Positions 25,602-37,061 of a stretch of 64,000 bases of DNA are shown here, piece by piece. A program made the translations under genes and the position numbers. Source of the stretch: Candidatus Brocadia pituitae (lineage in GTDB: Bacteria > Planctomycetota > Brocadiia > Brocadiales > Brocadiaceae); assembly GCA_017347445.1 (NCBI GenBank), contig AP021856.1:682001-746000 (forward strand). The letters run 5' to 3'. Numbering within the stretch: the stretch's first letter is position 1; each line of letters starts with the position of its first letter. Under the pieces are notes generated by a model. That model saw only the letters and a program-made list of their open reading frames with translations. It did no database searches and had not been told where the DNA came from.

Positions 25602-26874
25602 TTTTCCGGTACAGAGCCTTAGCGCCAATATCCCTTCTATAATGAGCCCCTGCGAACGACAATTTTTCAATCGCTTCATAAGCCGTCTTCTGCGCCTCTT
25701 GCAGGTCTTTTCCCAATGCCGTGACCCCTAACACACGACCGCCGCTGGTGGTAATCCTTCCGTCTCTTTTGGAAGTCCCTGCATGGAAAACCTGGACGCG
25801 GTTTAATGCTTTTATCGTCTCAAGACCGGAAATGGGAACCCCCTTTTCGTATGAATCAGGATACCCTTTCGATGCCATAATGACACACAGGGAGGCGCCG
25901 TCATTCCATTCAATGGTTGCATCCTCAAGGGTATTCTTTTCTGCGGATAAAAGGACCGGCACTAAATCACTCTTCATCCTCATAAGAAGTACCTGGGTCT
26001 CCGGGTCGCCAAAACGGGCATTAAACTCGAGTACCTTTGGCCCTGTGCCGGTGATAATGAGACCAGCATAGATGACGCCCTTATAAGGACGATTTTCCCG
26101 CTTCATGGCATGAATGACAGGTACCAGAATGTTTTCCTCGATAGAAAACTGTAATTGCCCGGTAATGAATGGGACGGGCGAGTATGCGCCCATACCGCCC
26201 GTATTGGGACCTTTGTCGCCGTCATACACTGCTTTATGATCCTGTGCCGATGATAAAGGAAGAAGGGTGTTCCCATCCGTTATTGCAAGGATTGACACTT
26301 CTTCTCCCGAAAGAAATTCTTCGATAACGACCTTGTCTCCTGCATTTCCGAAGACCTTTTCTTTCATGATATCATCGAGATGTTTATGAGCTTCTTCAGG
26401 GGTTTTACAGATAAACACCCCTTTCCCCTTTGCCAATCCATCGGCCTTAATAACCAACGGAAATTCACACGTCGTTACATGCTTCTTTGCCTGTTTTATA
26501 TCCTCAAAGACCTTAAAATCTGCCGTGGGTATGCCGTGTTTTCTCATCAGGGTCTTTGCAAAAACCTTACTCCCCTCTATTGCTGATGCCCGTTTGTTAG
26601 GGCCGAATACCAGCAGATGCCCTTCCCGAAACCGGTCTACAATCCCGGCTATTAATGCATCTTCCGGGCCAACAACGGTCAGGTCTATTTTTTGTTTCAG
26701 TGCAAAATTGTAAAGACCATCGATATTTTCTGCATCGATGTCAATGCATTCGGCAACTTCTGCAATTCCCGGATTCCCGGGTGCGCAATATACCTTTTTT
26801 ACCATGGGCGACTGGGCAATTTTCCATGCCAGGGCGTGTTCTCTTCCCCCTCCTCCGACAATCAATATTTTCAT
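25594..26874 (-). CDS. purD: Phosphoribosylamine-glycine ligase
   Basis: A 426-residue GARS enzyme that joins glycine to phosphoribosylamine in purine synthesis. It starts MKILIVGGGGREHALAWK with AAGGTGGG upstream of ATG 26874; a GTG four codons earlier is less likely. ATP-grasp features include IKADGLAKGKGVF, the GPNTGGMGAYSPVP motif and EFNARFGDPETQ. Length is normal. It overlaps the downstream methyltransferase start. No purine riboswitch is evident in the 370 bases upstream, which hold the tRNA promoter on the opposite strand and no other gene. Confidence 0.95.
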   Translation of the reverse strand: MKILIVGGGGREHALAWKIAQSPMVKKVYCAPGNPGIAEVAECIDIDAENIDGLYNFALKQKIDLTVVGPEDALIAGIVDRFREGHLLVFGPNKRASAIEGSKVFAKTLMRKHGIPTADFKVFEDIKQAKKHVTTCEFPLVIKADGLAKGKGVFICKTPEEAHKHLDDIMKEKVFGNAGDKVVIEEFLSGEEVSILAITDGNTLLPLSSAQDHKAVYDGDKGPNTGGMGAYSPVPFITGQLQFSIEENILVPVIHAMKRENRPYKGVIYAGLIITGTGPKVLEFNARFGDPETQVLLMRMKSDLVPVLLSAEKNTLEDATIEWNDGASLCVIMASKGYPDSYEKGVPISGLETIKALNRVQVFHAGTSKRDGRITTSGGRVLGVTALGKDLQEAQKTAYEAIEKLSFAGAHYRRDIGAKALYRKNE

Positions 26875-27149
26875 CTGATTTCCCACCTTACTTGTTTATC
26901 AAACAAAGAGTCCCAAAGGAACGAAAGAGCCTGGCCAGGGGTGAATTCCCTGAAAAAGAAACAATACCTTATCGAGGCGCTGCCAGCATCAAATTTTCCC
27001 TACCGGCAGGACATGCCCCTATCTGCTGTTATGATATCAACCGGGGGGGTAGTTAACCTACCTCGTGAATAACGGCATATTGTATCAGAAGAGGTGTGAA
27101 AAAAGGAACGTTTTTTTATCTTGAGGTTTATCCAGCAAAGTTTTTATCC

Positions 27150-27177
27150 TTGACAGTTACGTAAAAGCTGATATATT
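27150..27177 (+). promoter_or_regulatory. Sigma-70-type promoter for initiator tRNA
   Basis: TTGACA at 27150-27155 and TATATT at 27172-27177 are separated by 16 bases. The tRNA begins about 80 bases downstream and nothing else on this strand intervenes. The -35 is a perfect consensus match; this is one of the few clear housekeeping promoters in the window. Confidence 0.6.
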
Positions 27178-27256
27178 AAATAGGCTCGTGCAAAATACTC
27201 TGGTTGAGTATTATTGCCTAAATCATACGTGGTAATCATAAGACAGGTATCAAGAA

Positions 27257-27333
<77 letters not shown>

Positions 27334-27341
27334 ATAACATC

Positions 27342-27373
27342 AAGGGTTGAGGGGAGCACTCTCAACCTTTTTT
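27342..27373 (+). terminator. Rho-independent terminator after tRNA-fMet
   Basis: AAGGGTTGAG (27342-27351) can pair with CTCAACCTTT (27361-27370) across a 9-base loop, and the 3' side runs into six or more T residues. It starts nine bases after the tRNA CCA end. Confidence 0.75.
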
Positions 27374-28198
27374 ATTGCAATCTGCAAACATTTCCTGCCA
27401 CGAAGCCACGAACGACTCTACGGATTTACAAAAATCAAGAGACTCGCACCTTTTTGTAAGACAGAGTATATCCAACAAAACTACAGCAATATTGATGGCA
27501 TTGATTGGTTAATATCAAAGTCATGATGTACCTTTGCTCTCTTGCGTCGTTACGATAGTTTGCCCAGTGCATGGAAAGAACCGCATCGATCTATGATGCC
27601 ATCAAGCAATGGCTACAAGATTTCCCCGTTCTGCGTGCTCCTTGGGCAGGATTTTGGCTGCTTTCTCCTTTTGCTCATGCCTGCCTTTTTTATCTCAACA
27701 AACGATCACGATCAGAAGCCAGACTGGCAAACAGGAGAACAACTTTCTGATCATGAAAACAGAGAATATGCAGACTTTGGTGAAGCAGAAAAAGAGGAAA
27801 AAATGTTTCCATTACCTGAAAATGTGGTAAGATTACTAGCGATGAACTTAGGGGTATAAGTATGATTTATGGTAATTCGTAGCAATTTAATTTTTTGAAA
27901 ATGTAGGAGCGAAGCATTTGCTGGTTTAGGTATGAATACGTTTATGCAAATTATGGCAAATATTTCGCCCCTACACTGCGCGGCAAATATTGCTATTATT
28001 GGAATTTTTCAAAAGACTAAATTGTTACGGTAATTCTTTATTATTGACTCAGGAAAGAAATCACCATGCTTGTAATAATCGTAAAGTTTATAAATAATAA
28101 ATTTTAGTAAGTTTAAAATTTTATAAATAAAGAATATACCTTAAAACTAAAATGACAGGGAGCTTTTACAACAACTACTTTATGTTCAGGAACATGGA
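27374..28198. repeat. 825-bp intergenic stretch with a composite palindromic element
   Basis: No gene is confidently seen; an open frame at 27542-27859 has no recognisable family. Bases 27877-28036 form a MITE-like unit. Outer arms CGTAGCAATTTAATTTTTTG and its near-complement CAAAAGACTAAATTGTTACG are imperfect inverted repeats. Inside, GTAGGAGCGAAGCATTTGC (27903-27921) faces GCAAATATTTCGCCCCTAC (27956-27974). The right half shares AATATTGC/TGCCG text with the element at 40004-40050. The remainder to guaA is AT-rich. Confidence 0.55.
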
Positions 28199-29749
28199 AT
28201 GACTGAAGAAAACAGAGAAAAAATTCTCATCCTCGACTTTGGCTCTCAGTACGCTCAGCTGATTGCACGCCGGGTACGGGAGCATAACGTCTACAGCGAG
28301 ATCGTGTCACACAAGATTACCGCAGAGCAAGTACAGAAGAATAATCCAAAGGGTGTTATCCTCAGCGGTGGCCCTGCCAGCGTATACACAAGAAACGCCC
28401 CACAATGTGATGAGAGAATAGCTACCCTGGGCATCCCCATATTAGGTATCTGCTATGGAATGCAACTGGGATGCCAGATTCTGGGAGCCACGGTACAACC
28501 CACGGTTACACGGGAATACGGAAGAACCACCTGTACGCTTAACAACGAAAGCAAGCTATTCAAATCTATGGACAAAGATATCACCGTCTGGATGAGTCAT
28601 GGCGACCAGGTTGTTGAATTGCCCCAGGACTTTGAGTCGCTTGCATGTACCAGAAACTGCCCGTATGCAGCAGTAAAGCACAGGAAGAAAGCCTTCTATG
28701 GGGTGCAATTTCATCCAGAAGTTACGCATACGCCACAGGGAAGCCGGATCATCCGCAATTTTCTCTATGAAATTTGCGGTTGTGCAGGTGACTGGAAGAT
28801 GCATTCGTATATTGAAAACGCTTTGACGGACATCCGGAGGCAGGTCGGCGAAGGAAGGGTCGTTTGCGGGCTCTCCGGCGGGGTCGATTCAGCAGTAACG
28901 GCAGCCCTTATCCATAAGGCTATCGGCAACCACCTGTCCTGCATCTTCGTCGATAACGGACTTTTAAGAAACGATGAAGCCGAAGAAGTTATTACCACGT
29001 TTCAAGAACATTTTACCGTAGACCTGCACGCCATCAATGCGCGTGACCGGTTTTTAGACAAATTAAGAGGCGTAATCGATCCGGAAAAAAAACGCAAGAT
29101 TATTGGCCACGAATTCATTGAGATTTTCAAGGAAGAGGCAAAGAAGATATCTCGGGCAAAGTTTCTGGCACAGGGCACGTTGTATCCTGACGTCATTGAG
29201 AGCATCCCCGTGCACGGCGGCCCGACAGTTACCATTAAGAGTCATCACAATGTAGGTGGTTTGCCCGCAGAATTAGGGTTTGAACTTGTGGAACCACTGC
29301 GATTTTTATTTAAGGATGAGGTGCGAAGCATAGGAGAGGAGCTCGGATTGCCGGAAAAATTAATCTGGCGCCACCCCTTTCCCGGCCCGGGACTTGCCAT
29401 CCGGATTATTGGTGAGGTGACAAACCGCCGCTTGGAAATCCTTCGCAATGCCGACAGGATTGTTATTGAGGAGATACACAAGGCGGGGTTATATCGCTCC
29501 GTTGCCCAGTGTTTTGCTGTGCTTTTGCCCTTAAGTACGGTGGGGGTTATGGGAGATGAAAGGAGTTATGAAAACGTCATCGCCATCCGCGCTGTGGAAA
29601 CAACCGACTTTATGACTGCTGACTGGTGCCGCATCCCCCATGAAGTGATGGGAATCATTTCCAGCAGGATTATTAATGAGGTCAAGGGCGTCAATCGGGT
29701 GGTTTATGACATTAGCACCAAACCACCGAGTACGATCGAATGGGAATAA
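28199..29749 (+). CDS. guaA: GMP synthase (glutamine-hydrolysing)
   Basis: A 516-residue enzyme converting XMP, ATP and glutamine to GMP. The N-terminal class I amidotransferase has catalytic C85 in GICYGMQ and the HPE pair in QFHPEVTH. The ATP-pyrophosphatase domain begins with the P-loop LSGGVDSAV. The C-terminal dimerisation domain ends [13 protein letters not shown], the usual GuaA terminus. The length is standard. It stands alone; no guaB is nearby. Confidence 0.97.
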   Translation: MTEENREKILILDFGSQYAQLIARRVREHNVYSEIVSHKITAEQVQKNNPKGVILSGGPASVYTRNAPQCDERIATLGIPILGICYGMQLGCQILGATVQPTVTREYGRTTCTLNNESKLFKSMDKDITVWMSHGDQVVELPQDFESLACTRNCPYAAVKHRKKAFYGVQFHPEVTHTPQGSRIIRNFLYEICGCAGDWKMHSYIENALTDIRRQVGEGRVVCGLSGGVDSAVTAALIHKAIGNHLSCIFVDNGLLRNDEAEEVITTFQEHFTVDLHAINARDRFLDKLRGVIDPEKKRKIIGHEFIEIFKEEAKKISRAKFLAQGTLYPDVIESIPVHGGPTVTIKSHHNVGGLPAELGFELVEPLRFLFKDEVRSIGEELGLPEKLIWRHPFPGPGLAIRIIGEVTNRRLEILRNADRIVIEEIHKAGLYRSVAQCFAVLLPLSTVGVMGDERSYENVIAIRAVETTDFMTADWCRIPHEVMGIISSRIINEVKGVNRVVYDISTKPPSTIEWE

Positions 29750-30111
29750 TTTCGCTGATGTACCGGGTAACCAAGCGTTTGTCTTGCCTTGCTATGTATT
29801 AGACCCTTCGGCGACTTATTTAAAGAGAACATCGAACCGCAGAACAATGAATTTAGTAGGGACACGGTGCTCCGTATCCCTATTTCATCATTCACCATTC
29901 CTTGTTCGATATTCGATATCCGGCGTACTGCTTTTCGCTGGAGAACGAAAAAGCTCTTCGCTCTGTAACAACTTTGAAATTCCTATACCTCCAGAAGCAA
30001 TCTTAATAGTAAGATTGCTTTGCTGTCACTCGCAATGACCAGCACATGTCAATTTATTTAATACGTTACTATAACTATAGATAGTAACAGAAAAATCTTT
30101 TCACAAGGAAT
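29750..30111. other. Intergenic 362 bp, no gene
   Basis: Contains a diverged copy of the TTAGGCCTTCGGCGACTT repeat (29797-29817) and, around 30000-30040, a GCAATCTTAATAGTAAGATTGC hairpin followed by CACTCGCAATGACC. This type of text is common in dispersed repeats. A 120-codon frame over the region is not credible. Confidence 0.4.
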
Positions 30112-30780
30112 ATGGGAATGAAATGTCCGCATTGTTTGGAGTCATTTCACGATTTTTATGAAGTAATCCCCGTGGGCAATGATGTAAATGGCGATTGGGG
30201 TGTTATCAGCAGGAAATGCCCATCCTGTGAACGCGTGGTATTGGTTCTGGGGAGTGGAAAAATTGGCAGTGTCGGGGGACGACACCTCTTAGAGTATATC
30301 AAGGATGAGCGTCTTATTTATCCCCGGGCGCCAAGCCGTGCACCACTCTCGAAAGAAGTCCCGGAGATATTTGCACGGGAGTATCGGGAGGCTTGCACCA
30401 TCCTCCCTGATAGCCCAAAGGCAAGTGCTGCCCTGAGCCGCCGGTGTCTGCAACACCTGTTGCGGGAAAGGGCGCAGGTCAAGCCATCCAATCTTGCAGA
30501 TGAAATCCAGCAAGTAATTAACAGCGGGACATTACCGGCATACATAGCAGAGTCGATTGATGACGTGCGGAATGTAGGCAACTTTGCAGTTCATCCGATA
30601 AAGAGTGAAAGGACAGGGGAAATTGCTGACGTTGAGCCAGGCGAGGCAGACTGGAATCTCGATGTACTGGAGGCGCTCTTCAATTTTTATTTTGTCCAGC
30701 CGGCAATCATCAAAAAGAAGCGGGAAATCCTGAACCTGAAGCTGAAGGAAGTTGATAAAAAGGGGATAAAAAAAGTTTAG
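30112..30780 (+). CDS. DUF4145-like protein with N-terminal zinc ribbon
   Basis: A 222-residue protein. It starts MGMKCPHCLESFHDFYEV and has a second pair KCPSCERVVLVLG, so two CxxC knuckles (near residues 5-8 and 39-42) suggest a zinc ribbon. The C-terminal half, with ASAALSRRCLQHLLRE, LADEIQQ and DDVRNVGNFAVHPI, matches the DUF4145 pattern; the RN...H text recalls HEPN-type folds. DUF4145 domains occur alone or fused to restriction and defence proteins; function is unknown. AAGGA precedes the ATG. It is not in an operon: 362 bases of repeat-bearing DNA lie before it, and moaA converges from the other strand. Confidence 0.75.
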   Translation: MGMKCPHCLESFHDFYEVIPVGNDVNGDWGVISRKCPSCERVVLVLGSGKIGSVGGRHLLEYIKDERLIYPRAPSRAPLSKEVPEIFAREYREACTILPDSPKASAALSRRCLQHLLRERAQVKPSNLADEIQQVINSGTLPAYIAESIDDVRNVGNFAVHPIKSERTGEIADVEPGEADWNLDVLEALFNFYFVQPAIIKKKREILNLKLKEVDKKGIKKV

Positions 30781-30888
30781 ACGCTTACAAAATACCTCTT
30801 CGTGTTTTTGCGCCCCCTGTTCACTCAGGATTCGTTCTTATTGTAAACTATTTTTTGTTGACACGGTTATTTGTATTAGCGGGGCAAT

Positions 30889-30925
30889 GGGGTGTGTTCC
30901 CAATTTTTTGTAAAAAAATGAATAG
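30889..30925. repeat. GGGGTGT-type repeat unit
   Basis: GGGGTGTGTTCCCAATTTTT then TGTAAAAAAATGAAT; a near-copy lies at 39935-39970 (GGGGTGTATCCCCAATTTTT). Both lie just downstream of protein genes. Origin unknown. Confidence 0.55.
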
Positions 30926-30940
30926 TTGTGAGAGATTTTA

Positions 30941-31972
<1,032 letters not shown>

Positions 31973-31980
31973 TCACCGTG

Positions 31981-33363
31981 TCAGGTATTTTCCGTATTGT
32001 AACTTGTTTTTGATACTATCCGGTATTCCTTCATCTTTCTCCAGAGGGTTGTCGTCGAGATGCCCAGATTGCTTGCCGCTTGTTTACGGTTCCCGGCGTG
32101 TTTACGCAGGGTCTCAATAATGGTCTTTCTCTCCTCCTGCGCCAGGGCAGCCCTGATACCACCCATTTCTACCATGACGTTTATGGTATCGTCAGGAGAT
32201 ACGCTATGCAGTGCCAGGTCCTCTATCGTTATCTGACTTCCCTTGGCAAGGGTAACTGCTCTTTCAATTACGTTTTCCAATTCCCGGACATTTCCCGGCC
32301 AGAGGTAATCCATAAGCAGTTCCATTGCGTCACCGGATATCTCCGGCATTAGCCTTCTTAGCTTGTCAGAATATTTATTCATGAAGTAGTTGATTAAAAG
32401 AGGGATATCTTCTTTTCTTTCCCGCAACGGCGGCACATGGATCCTGATAACATTAAGCCGGTAAAACAGGTCTTTCCTGAAGGATCCATTTTTTGTCGCC
32501 TCATCAAGGTCTTTATTGGTCGCTACAATAATCCGGATATCGAGAAAGACAGGCTTATTGTCACCAACCCGCCGTATCTCACCATTCTGCAGGAACCGAA
32601 GGAGTTTGACCTGTGTTGAAGGGGAGGTCTCGCCAATTTCGTCTAAAAAGAGTGTGCCACCCTGCGCCTCCAAAAAGATACCTCTTTTGTCTTTTACCGC
32701 ACCCGTAAACGAACCTATAACATGTCCAAACAACTCGCTCTCCTGCAAGTTCTCCGGCAGTGCGCCACAATTTACTACCACAAAGGGTTTATCCCGTCTG
32801 AGACTGTTGTCGTGGATCGCACGTGCGATCAACTCCTTTCCCGTTCCGCTCTCTCCGGTAATAAGGACCGTGCTTTCGCTCCTCATCAATTCCATAAGAA
32901 TACTCAGAAGCCGTATCATTACGGGAGAATTGCCAATGACGCCATCAAATTTATACCGTTCCTTTCCCTCTTTTTGAAGGATGTTGACCTTGTCAGACAA
33001 GCGTTTCTTTTCTAATGCCCTTTCAACCACGGAGAGGATATCAGAGAGTTGAAACGGTTTTGTAACGTAATCATAAGCCCCTCTTCTCATCGCCTGAATT
33101 GCACTGTCAATCGTGCCGAAAGCCGTCATGACAACAACCTCAGTCGCAGGACTGATCTGTTTTATGCGCGATAATACTTCAAGGCCATCCATATTTTCCA
33201 TCTTAAGGTCCACGACGGCCAAGTCGTAGGTATGCTCGTTTTGAACTTCTACGGCCTTTTCTCCGCTTTCAACGCTGTCAACATGGTAACCCGATCGCTT
33301 GAAAGCAATCACCAGAGATTCCCGCATATTTTTTTGATCTTCAACAACCAGAATATTAAACAT
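31981..33363 (-). CDS. Sigma-54-dependent response regulator (NtrC/AtoC type)
   Basis: About 460 residues from ATG 33363. The receiver domain has the phosphoacceptor aspartate in LAVVDLKMENMDG. The AAA+ domain shows Walker A GESGTGKELIAR and Walker B LFLDEIGE. The sigma-54 contact loop reads GSFTGA rather than the usual GAFTGA. The C-terminal Fis-type helix-turn-helix is NRKQAASNLGISTTTLWRKM. It lies directly downstream of the large sensor kinase on the same strand, so the two form a likely pair. Target promoters are not identified. The alanine-to-serine change in the loop is unusual but occurs in some active regulators. Confidence 0.92.
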   Translation of the reverse strand: MFNILVVEDQKNMRESLVIAFKRSGYHVDSVESGEKAVEVQNEHTYDLAVVDLKMENMDGLEVLSRIKQISPATEVVVMTAFGTIDSAIQAMRRGAYDYVTKPFQLSDILSVVERALEKKRLSDKVNILQKEGKERYKFDGVIGNSPVMIRLLSILMELMRSESTVLITGESGTGKELIARAIHDNSLRRDKPFVVVNCGALPENLQESELFGHVIGSFTGAVKDKRGIFLEAQGGTLFLDEIGETSPSTQVKLLRFLQNGEIRRVGDNKPVFLDIRIIVATNKDLDEATKNGSFRKDLFYRLNVIRIHVPPLRERKEDIPLLINYFMNKYSDKLRRLMPEISGDAMELLMDYLWPGNVRELENVIERAVTLAKGSQITIEDLALHSVSPDDTINVMVEMGGIRAALAQEERKTIIETLRKHAGNRKQAASNLGISTTTLWRKMKEYRIVSKTSYNTENT

Positions 33364-33476
33364 CGGTCTTATCGTATTTCTGCAAAAAAGCTTCTTTTTT
33401 GCGCACGTTTGTTGCAACCCCATTCATTCCATTTTTTAAGGGGGGTTGGGCTACGGCAATCCTGCGTTATGGAACC

Positions 33477-36400
33477 CTACACGGAGACAGCCTGCATTTG
33501 TTTGTTTTTTATGGGTAATCGCACGGTGAATATCGTTCCCTTGTTTTGCTTGCTCCTGACATCTATCATACCGCCATGGTTATCGACGATTCGATGTACG
33601 ATAGAAAGGCCGAGACCCGTGCCTTTTGACTTTTTTGTCGTAAAAAAAGGTTCAAATATCTTTCGTAGAATTTCAGGCGGGATCCCTAAACCCGTATCTG
33701 CAATCACAATTTCGATCTCATTCTTGTCAGGCGCCTTTGGTTTTCGTAGCCGGATGAAAATCTTTCCCCCCCGCGGCATAGCATCGATTGAATTAACGAA
33801 TAAATTCCAAAAAACCTTCCTTATCCAATTTCTGTCCACATACACCTTCGGGAGATCATTTGCATATATTTTCACAATTCTTATCTCCTCATGAAACCGT
33901 GCGTCTTGTCCCAACAAAAACAGCGTTTCATCAATAATTTCAGCAATATCGCTTCTGATGAAATGGTACTCGGCAGGATGCGCAAAGGTGAGAAAATTGG
34001 TGATGATGCTATTCAGACGGTCGGTTTCCTCAACCACCATATCAAATAATTTTTGATCGTCACCCTTTAAGGATAAGTCTCTTTTCAACATGCCCACGGA
34101 ATTTGATATGGCGCCAAGCGGGTTACGGATTTCATGAGCAATCGAAGCTGCCAGTTCACCAATTGATGCCAATCGTTCAGAACGCCTGATCTGTTCTTCG
34201 ATATTTTTACTGTCCGTAATGTCCCGCATAATCCCTTCAATGCCGATAATATTTCCCTTTTTATTTTTGATCGGATAGGTGTTTTGGGAAACCCATAGTT
34301 CGTCTCCATTTTTGCAGTAGATTCGGTATTCCAACTCTTTCGACACCTTTAATTCGCCGCTCAGCACTTTGCGGGTTGTTTCCCCCACGAATTCTCCGTC
34401 GTCCTTATGGATTATTTCCATCGCAATCGCCGGATTTTCGTAAAATTCACGGGGGTTATACCCCGTGACATTCTTTAGTGCGCTGTTCAGAAACAGATAC
34501 CTTCCCTGCTTGTCCAACCGGAATATGACGTCTTCAATATCCTCAACAAGATTCCGGTACTTTTCCTCGGATTCCTTAATTTTATCAAAAAGACATGTAT
34601 TGTCAATCGCTATAGCCAGTTGCGGGGCAATCTTCTGAATAATATCAACATGATTTTCAGAATAATTTCTGACGTTTTTACTCCCGAAATTGAGGCTTCC
34701 AATAATTTCACCTTTGCATATCAGGGGAAATGACAGCCGGGATTTGATCCCTTCTTTAAAGAGAATCGGGTCTGTGGAAAAAGATCCCTGCGATGTGTCG
34801 GTCACCATATACACTTCACCATTGTCAACAACCTTGCCCGCCAGTGTCCCATATTTCGAATAGTGCATCCCTTCTTCTAACCGGGAATCGCGATAGTCTT
34901 TCGAAACGGCGAAAATGAGGAATTCCTCCCGTTTTTCGTCAAGAAGGGTAATGCTCATCCTGTCAAAATCGATGACCTTATTCAGTTCCTCACTGAAGGA
35001 TTTATAGACTTCCCGAATATCAAGGTTTGAGGCAAGAATTTTATTGATATTATTCATAATATCCTTCTCCCTTTCTATCCTCTCACGCTCAGTCAGATCA
35101 ATAATAATCCCCTCGTAGCCTATAATATTATTCCGTTCATCCCTTCTAATATTGCTCGTCATGAGGCAGGGAACCCTGATGCCGCCTTTCTTTTTTAGCT
35201 CTACCTCATAGTCCTTGATAAACCCATTCCTTCCCACCATTTCCTTAATTGCCTTGCCCGCAACGGGACTAAAGAATAAGTGCTGAATCAGGTTCAATTT
35301 CAGGATCTCATTTTTCGTGTCATATCCAAATAAATCCACACCGGCCTGATTCATGTCGATAAACTGACATTCGGTATCGCAGAAAAAAACGGCATCCTTG
35401 CTCGTTTCGAAGAGGCGGCGGTATTTCTCTTCTGACACCCTTAATTTTTGCGTTCTCTCATCAACAATTTTTTCCAACTGCATCATGTAACTCTGGAGTT
35501 CCTGTTCCAGCAATTTTTGTTCTGTTATATCCCTTATAATCATGACAAAACCGTTCGGTTCCCCACGGATTGTTTGCCGCGTAGTAACGGTACCGTATCC
35601 GGTAAATACCTCCCCCTTTTTACGGACCAGGTGCATTTCATTTTTATAACGGCCGACAGCCTGTGTTGTTTGCAGCATCCTGCGCACGTTCCCGGATTCG
35701 ACATCTTCCTTCGTGTACAAAATTTCAATAGTCGATTTTGCAACTAAAGTTTCCGGTTCATGGCCAAACATCCGTTTTGCGCCTTCATTAAAGGCCAGTA
35801 TCGTTCCGTCAATATCAACCGCTATAATTGAATGCTCGGTAGAACCGACTAATATGCTGTTTAAAAAATTTGATGTTTCCTGTAATGTATTGGTCTTCGC
35901 ACGCATTGATTCCGCCATAATGTTGAATGCGTCTGTCAGTTCCCTAATCTCGTCCTGCGTGTGAGTCTTTACGCTTTGTGAAAAATCTCCGGCGGACATT
36001 TTCCGTGTTGCTGCGGTTAATTCCATAATAGGAGAGGCAATCTTTTGTCCAATCACAAAGGCAAAAACTATCCCGGCAATTGCCAATACCACCCCTGTTA
36101 TCGTCAGGTAGGAAAGGACTTCGAAAATGGAATTTTTTATATTATTCATTGCTAAGAGCACTTCGCCGGCAGGAATTTCCGCAATGACACCCCATTTCAA
36201 TTCCGGAATCCAATACCATATCCCCACCACTTTTTCCCCTGCATAGTTCATATAGCCGTCTACATCAAATCCATTTTCTCCGTTTAAACAGGAAGCCACA
36301 CTCCTGGTAAATTCCCTGGTATGGGGATCAACAACCGCCAATTTCCCCGGCATCCTGTTTTTTGTGATATCTGCGTCATGAAGGGGATCGGTAAAACCGG

Positions 36401-37061
36401 AGCCCGTAATCCTCAAACCATGCTGATTAATAACGTATGAGTCGTACTTGTCCCCGTATCGTCTTTCCTGCATTACCGAATCAAGAATGTTGCCGTCGGC
36501 TTGAAGCATCATCACCCCCACCACCTGCTCATCTTCGTTTTTAACCGGCACGGAGATATGCAGAGACGACAACCCCTCGGTCTTCTTCCCCTGTCTATCA
36601 GGATCATAAAAAGCAGGGGATTTGATATCTGAAAGATGCGTCTTTCCTTCGATAGCATAACGGAAACCATCCACATCAACGATGCTGAATCCTATAAACC
36701 TCTCGTCACTGGATGATCTGACTTTCCCTGATACGTCGCTGATCATAAAGGTAAGATAACCAGCGCTATAAGGTATATGGGAAAGAAATTGCGACATGGT
36801 GCCGGCATCGGTATCGGTGAAATCCACAGCGCTTACGACAAAGGGGTTACGGGCGGCGAGCTCTGCATCGTCTTTTAATCTGTTTAGCCATGCATTTACC
36901 TGTGATACCTTTTCCGAACCAATCAATTGCAGGTTTTTTGTGGTCGTTTCCTGAATAGCCTTTTGTGCAGAAGGATATGCAATAAGCCTCATAACGAACA
37001 AAGGCGTAAGGACTGCTATGAGAAACAAAGAAATTAATTTGTACTTGATTGAACGAAACAT
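33477..37061 (-). CDS. Large multi-PAS/GAF sensor histidine kinase
   Basis: 1,194 residues. TM1 spans ~9-28 (KLISLFLIAVLTPLF). An extracytoplasmic dCache-type sensor covers ~35-310. TM2 at ~318-342 is followed by HAMP (~343-395). PAS domains lie at ~405-520 and ~545-665, a GAF domain at ~670-820 (KVIDFDRMSITLLD), and another PAS at ~830-950. The dimerisation/phosphoacceptor box has H in ASIAHEIRNPLGA. The ATPase core carries NLFVNSIDAMP, DTGLGIPPE and GTGLGLSIV. It is the probable partner of the sigma-54 regulator 113 bases downstream. The ligand is not predictable; dCache domains bind small organic molecules. Confidence 0.93.
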   Translation of the reverse strand: MFRSIKYKLISLFLIAVLTPLFVMRLIAYPSAQKAIQETTTKNLQLIGSEKVSQVNAWLNRLKDDAELAARNPFVVSAVDFTDTDAGTMSQFLSHIPYSAGYLTFMISDVSGKVRSSSDERFIGFSIVDVDGFRYAIEGKTHLSDIKSPAFYDPDRQGKKTEGLSSLHISVPVKNEDEQVVGVMMLQADGNILDSVMQERRYGDKYDSYVINQHGLRITGSGFTDPLHDADITKNRMPGKLAVVDPHTREFTRSVASCLNGENGFDVDGYMNYAGEKVVGIWYWIPELKWGVIAEIPAGEVLLAMNNIKNSIFEVLSYLTITGVVLAIAGIVFAFVIGQKIASPIMELTAATRKMSAGDFSQSVKTHTQDEIRELTDAFNIMAESMRAKTNTLQETSNFLNSILVGSTEHSIIAVDIDGTILAFNEGAKRMFGHEPETLVAKSTIEILYTKEDVESGNVRRMLQTTQAVGRYKNEMHLVRKKGEVFTGYGTVTTRQTIRGEPNGFVMIIRDITEQKLLEQELQSYMMQLEKIVDERTQKLRVSEEKYRRLFETSKDAVFFCDTECQFIDMNQAGVDLFGYDTKNEILKLNLIQHLFFSPVAGKAIKEMVGRNGFIKDYEVELKKKGGIRVPCLMTSNIRRDERNNIIGYEGIIIDLTERERIEREKDIMNNINKILASNLDIREVYKSFSEELNKVIDFDRMSITLLDEKREEFLIFAVSKDYRDSRLEEGMHYSKYGTLAGKVVDNGEVYMVTDTSQGSFSTDPILFKEGIKSRLSFPLICKGEIIGSLNFGSKNVRNYSENHVDIIQKIAPQLAIAIDNTCLFDKIKESEEKYRNLVEDIEDVIFRLDKQGRYLFLNSALKNVTGYNPREFYENPAIAMEIIHKDDGEFVGETTRKVLSGELKVSKELEYRIYCKNGDELWVSQNTYPIKNKKGNIIGIEGIMRDITDSKNIEEQIRRSERLASIGELAASIAHEIRNPLGAISNSVGMLKRDLSLKGDDQKLFDMVVEETDRLNSIITNFLTFAHPAEYHFIRSDIAEIIDETLFLLGQDARFHEEIRIVKIYANDLPKVYVDRNWIRKVFWNLFVNSIDAMPRGGKIFIRLRKPKAPDKNEIEIVIADTGLGIPPEILRKIFEPFFTTKKSKGTGLGLSIVHRIVDNHGGMIDVRSKQNKGTIFTVRLPIKNKQMQAVSV

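Noticed and set aside
27542-27859. 105-codon frame upstream of guaA
   Set aside because: One overlapping frame recalls a transposase (SIYDAIKQWLQDF) but too little matches to support a call.
29676-30038. 120-codon frame after guaA
   Set aside because: Starts inside guaA and runs through repeat sequence.
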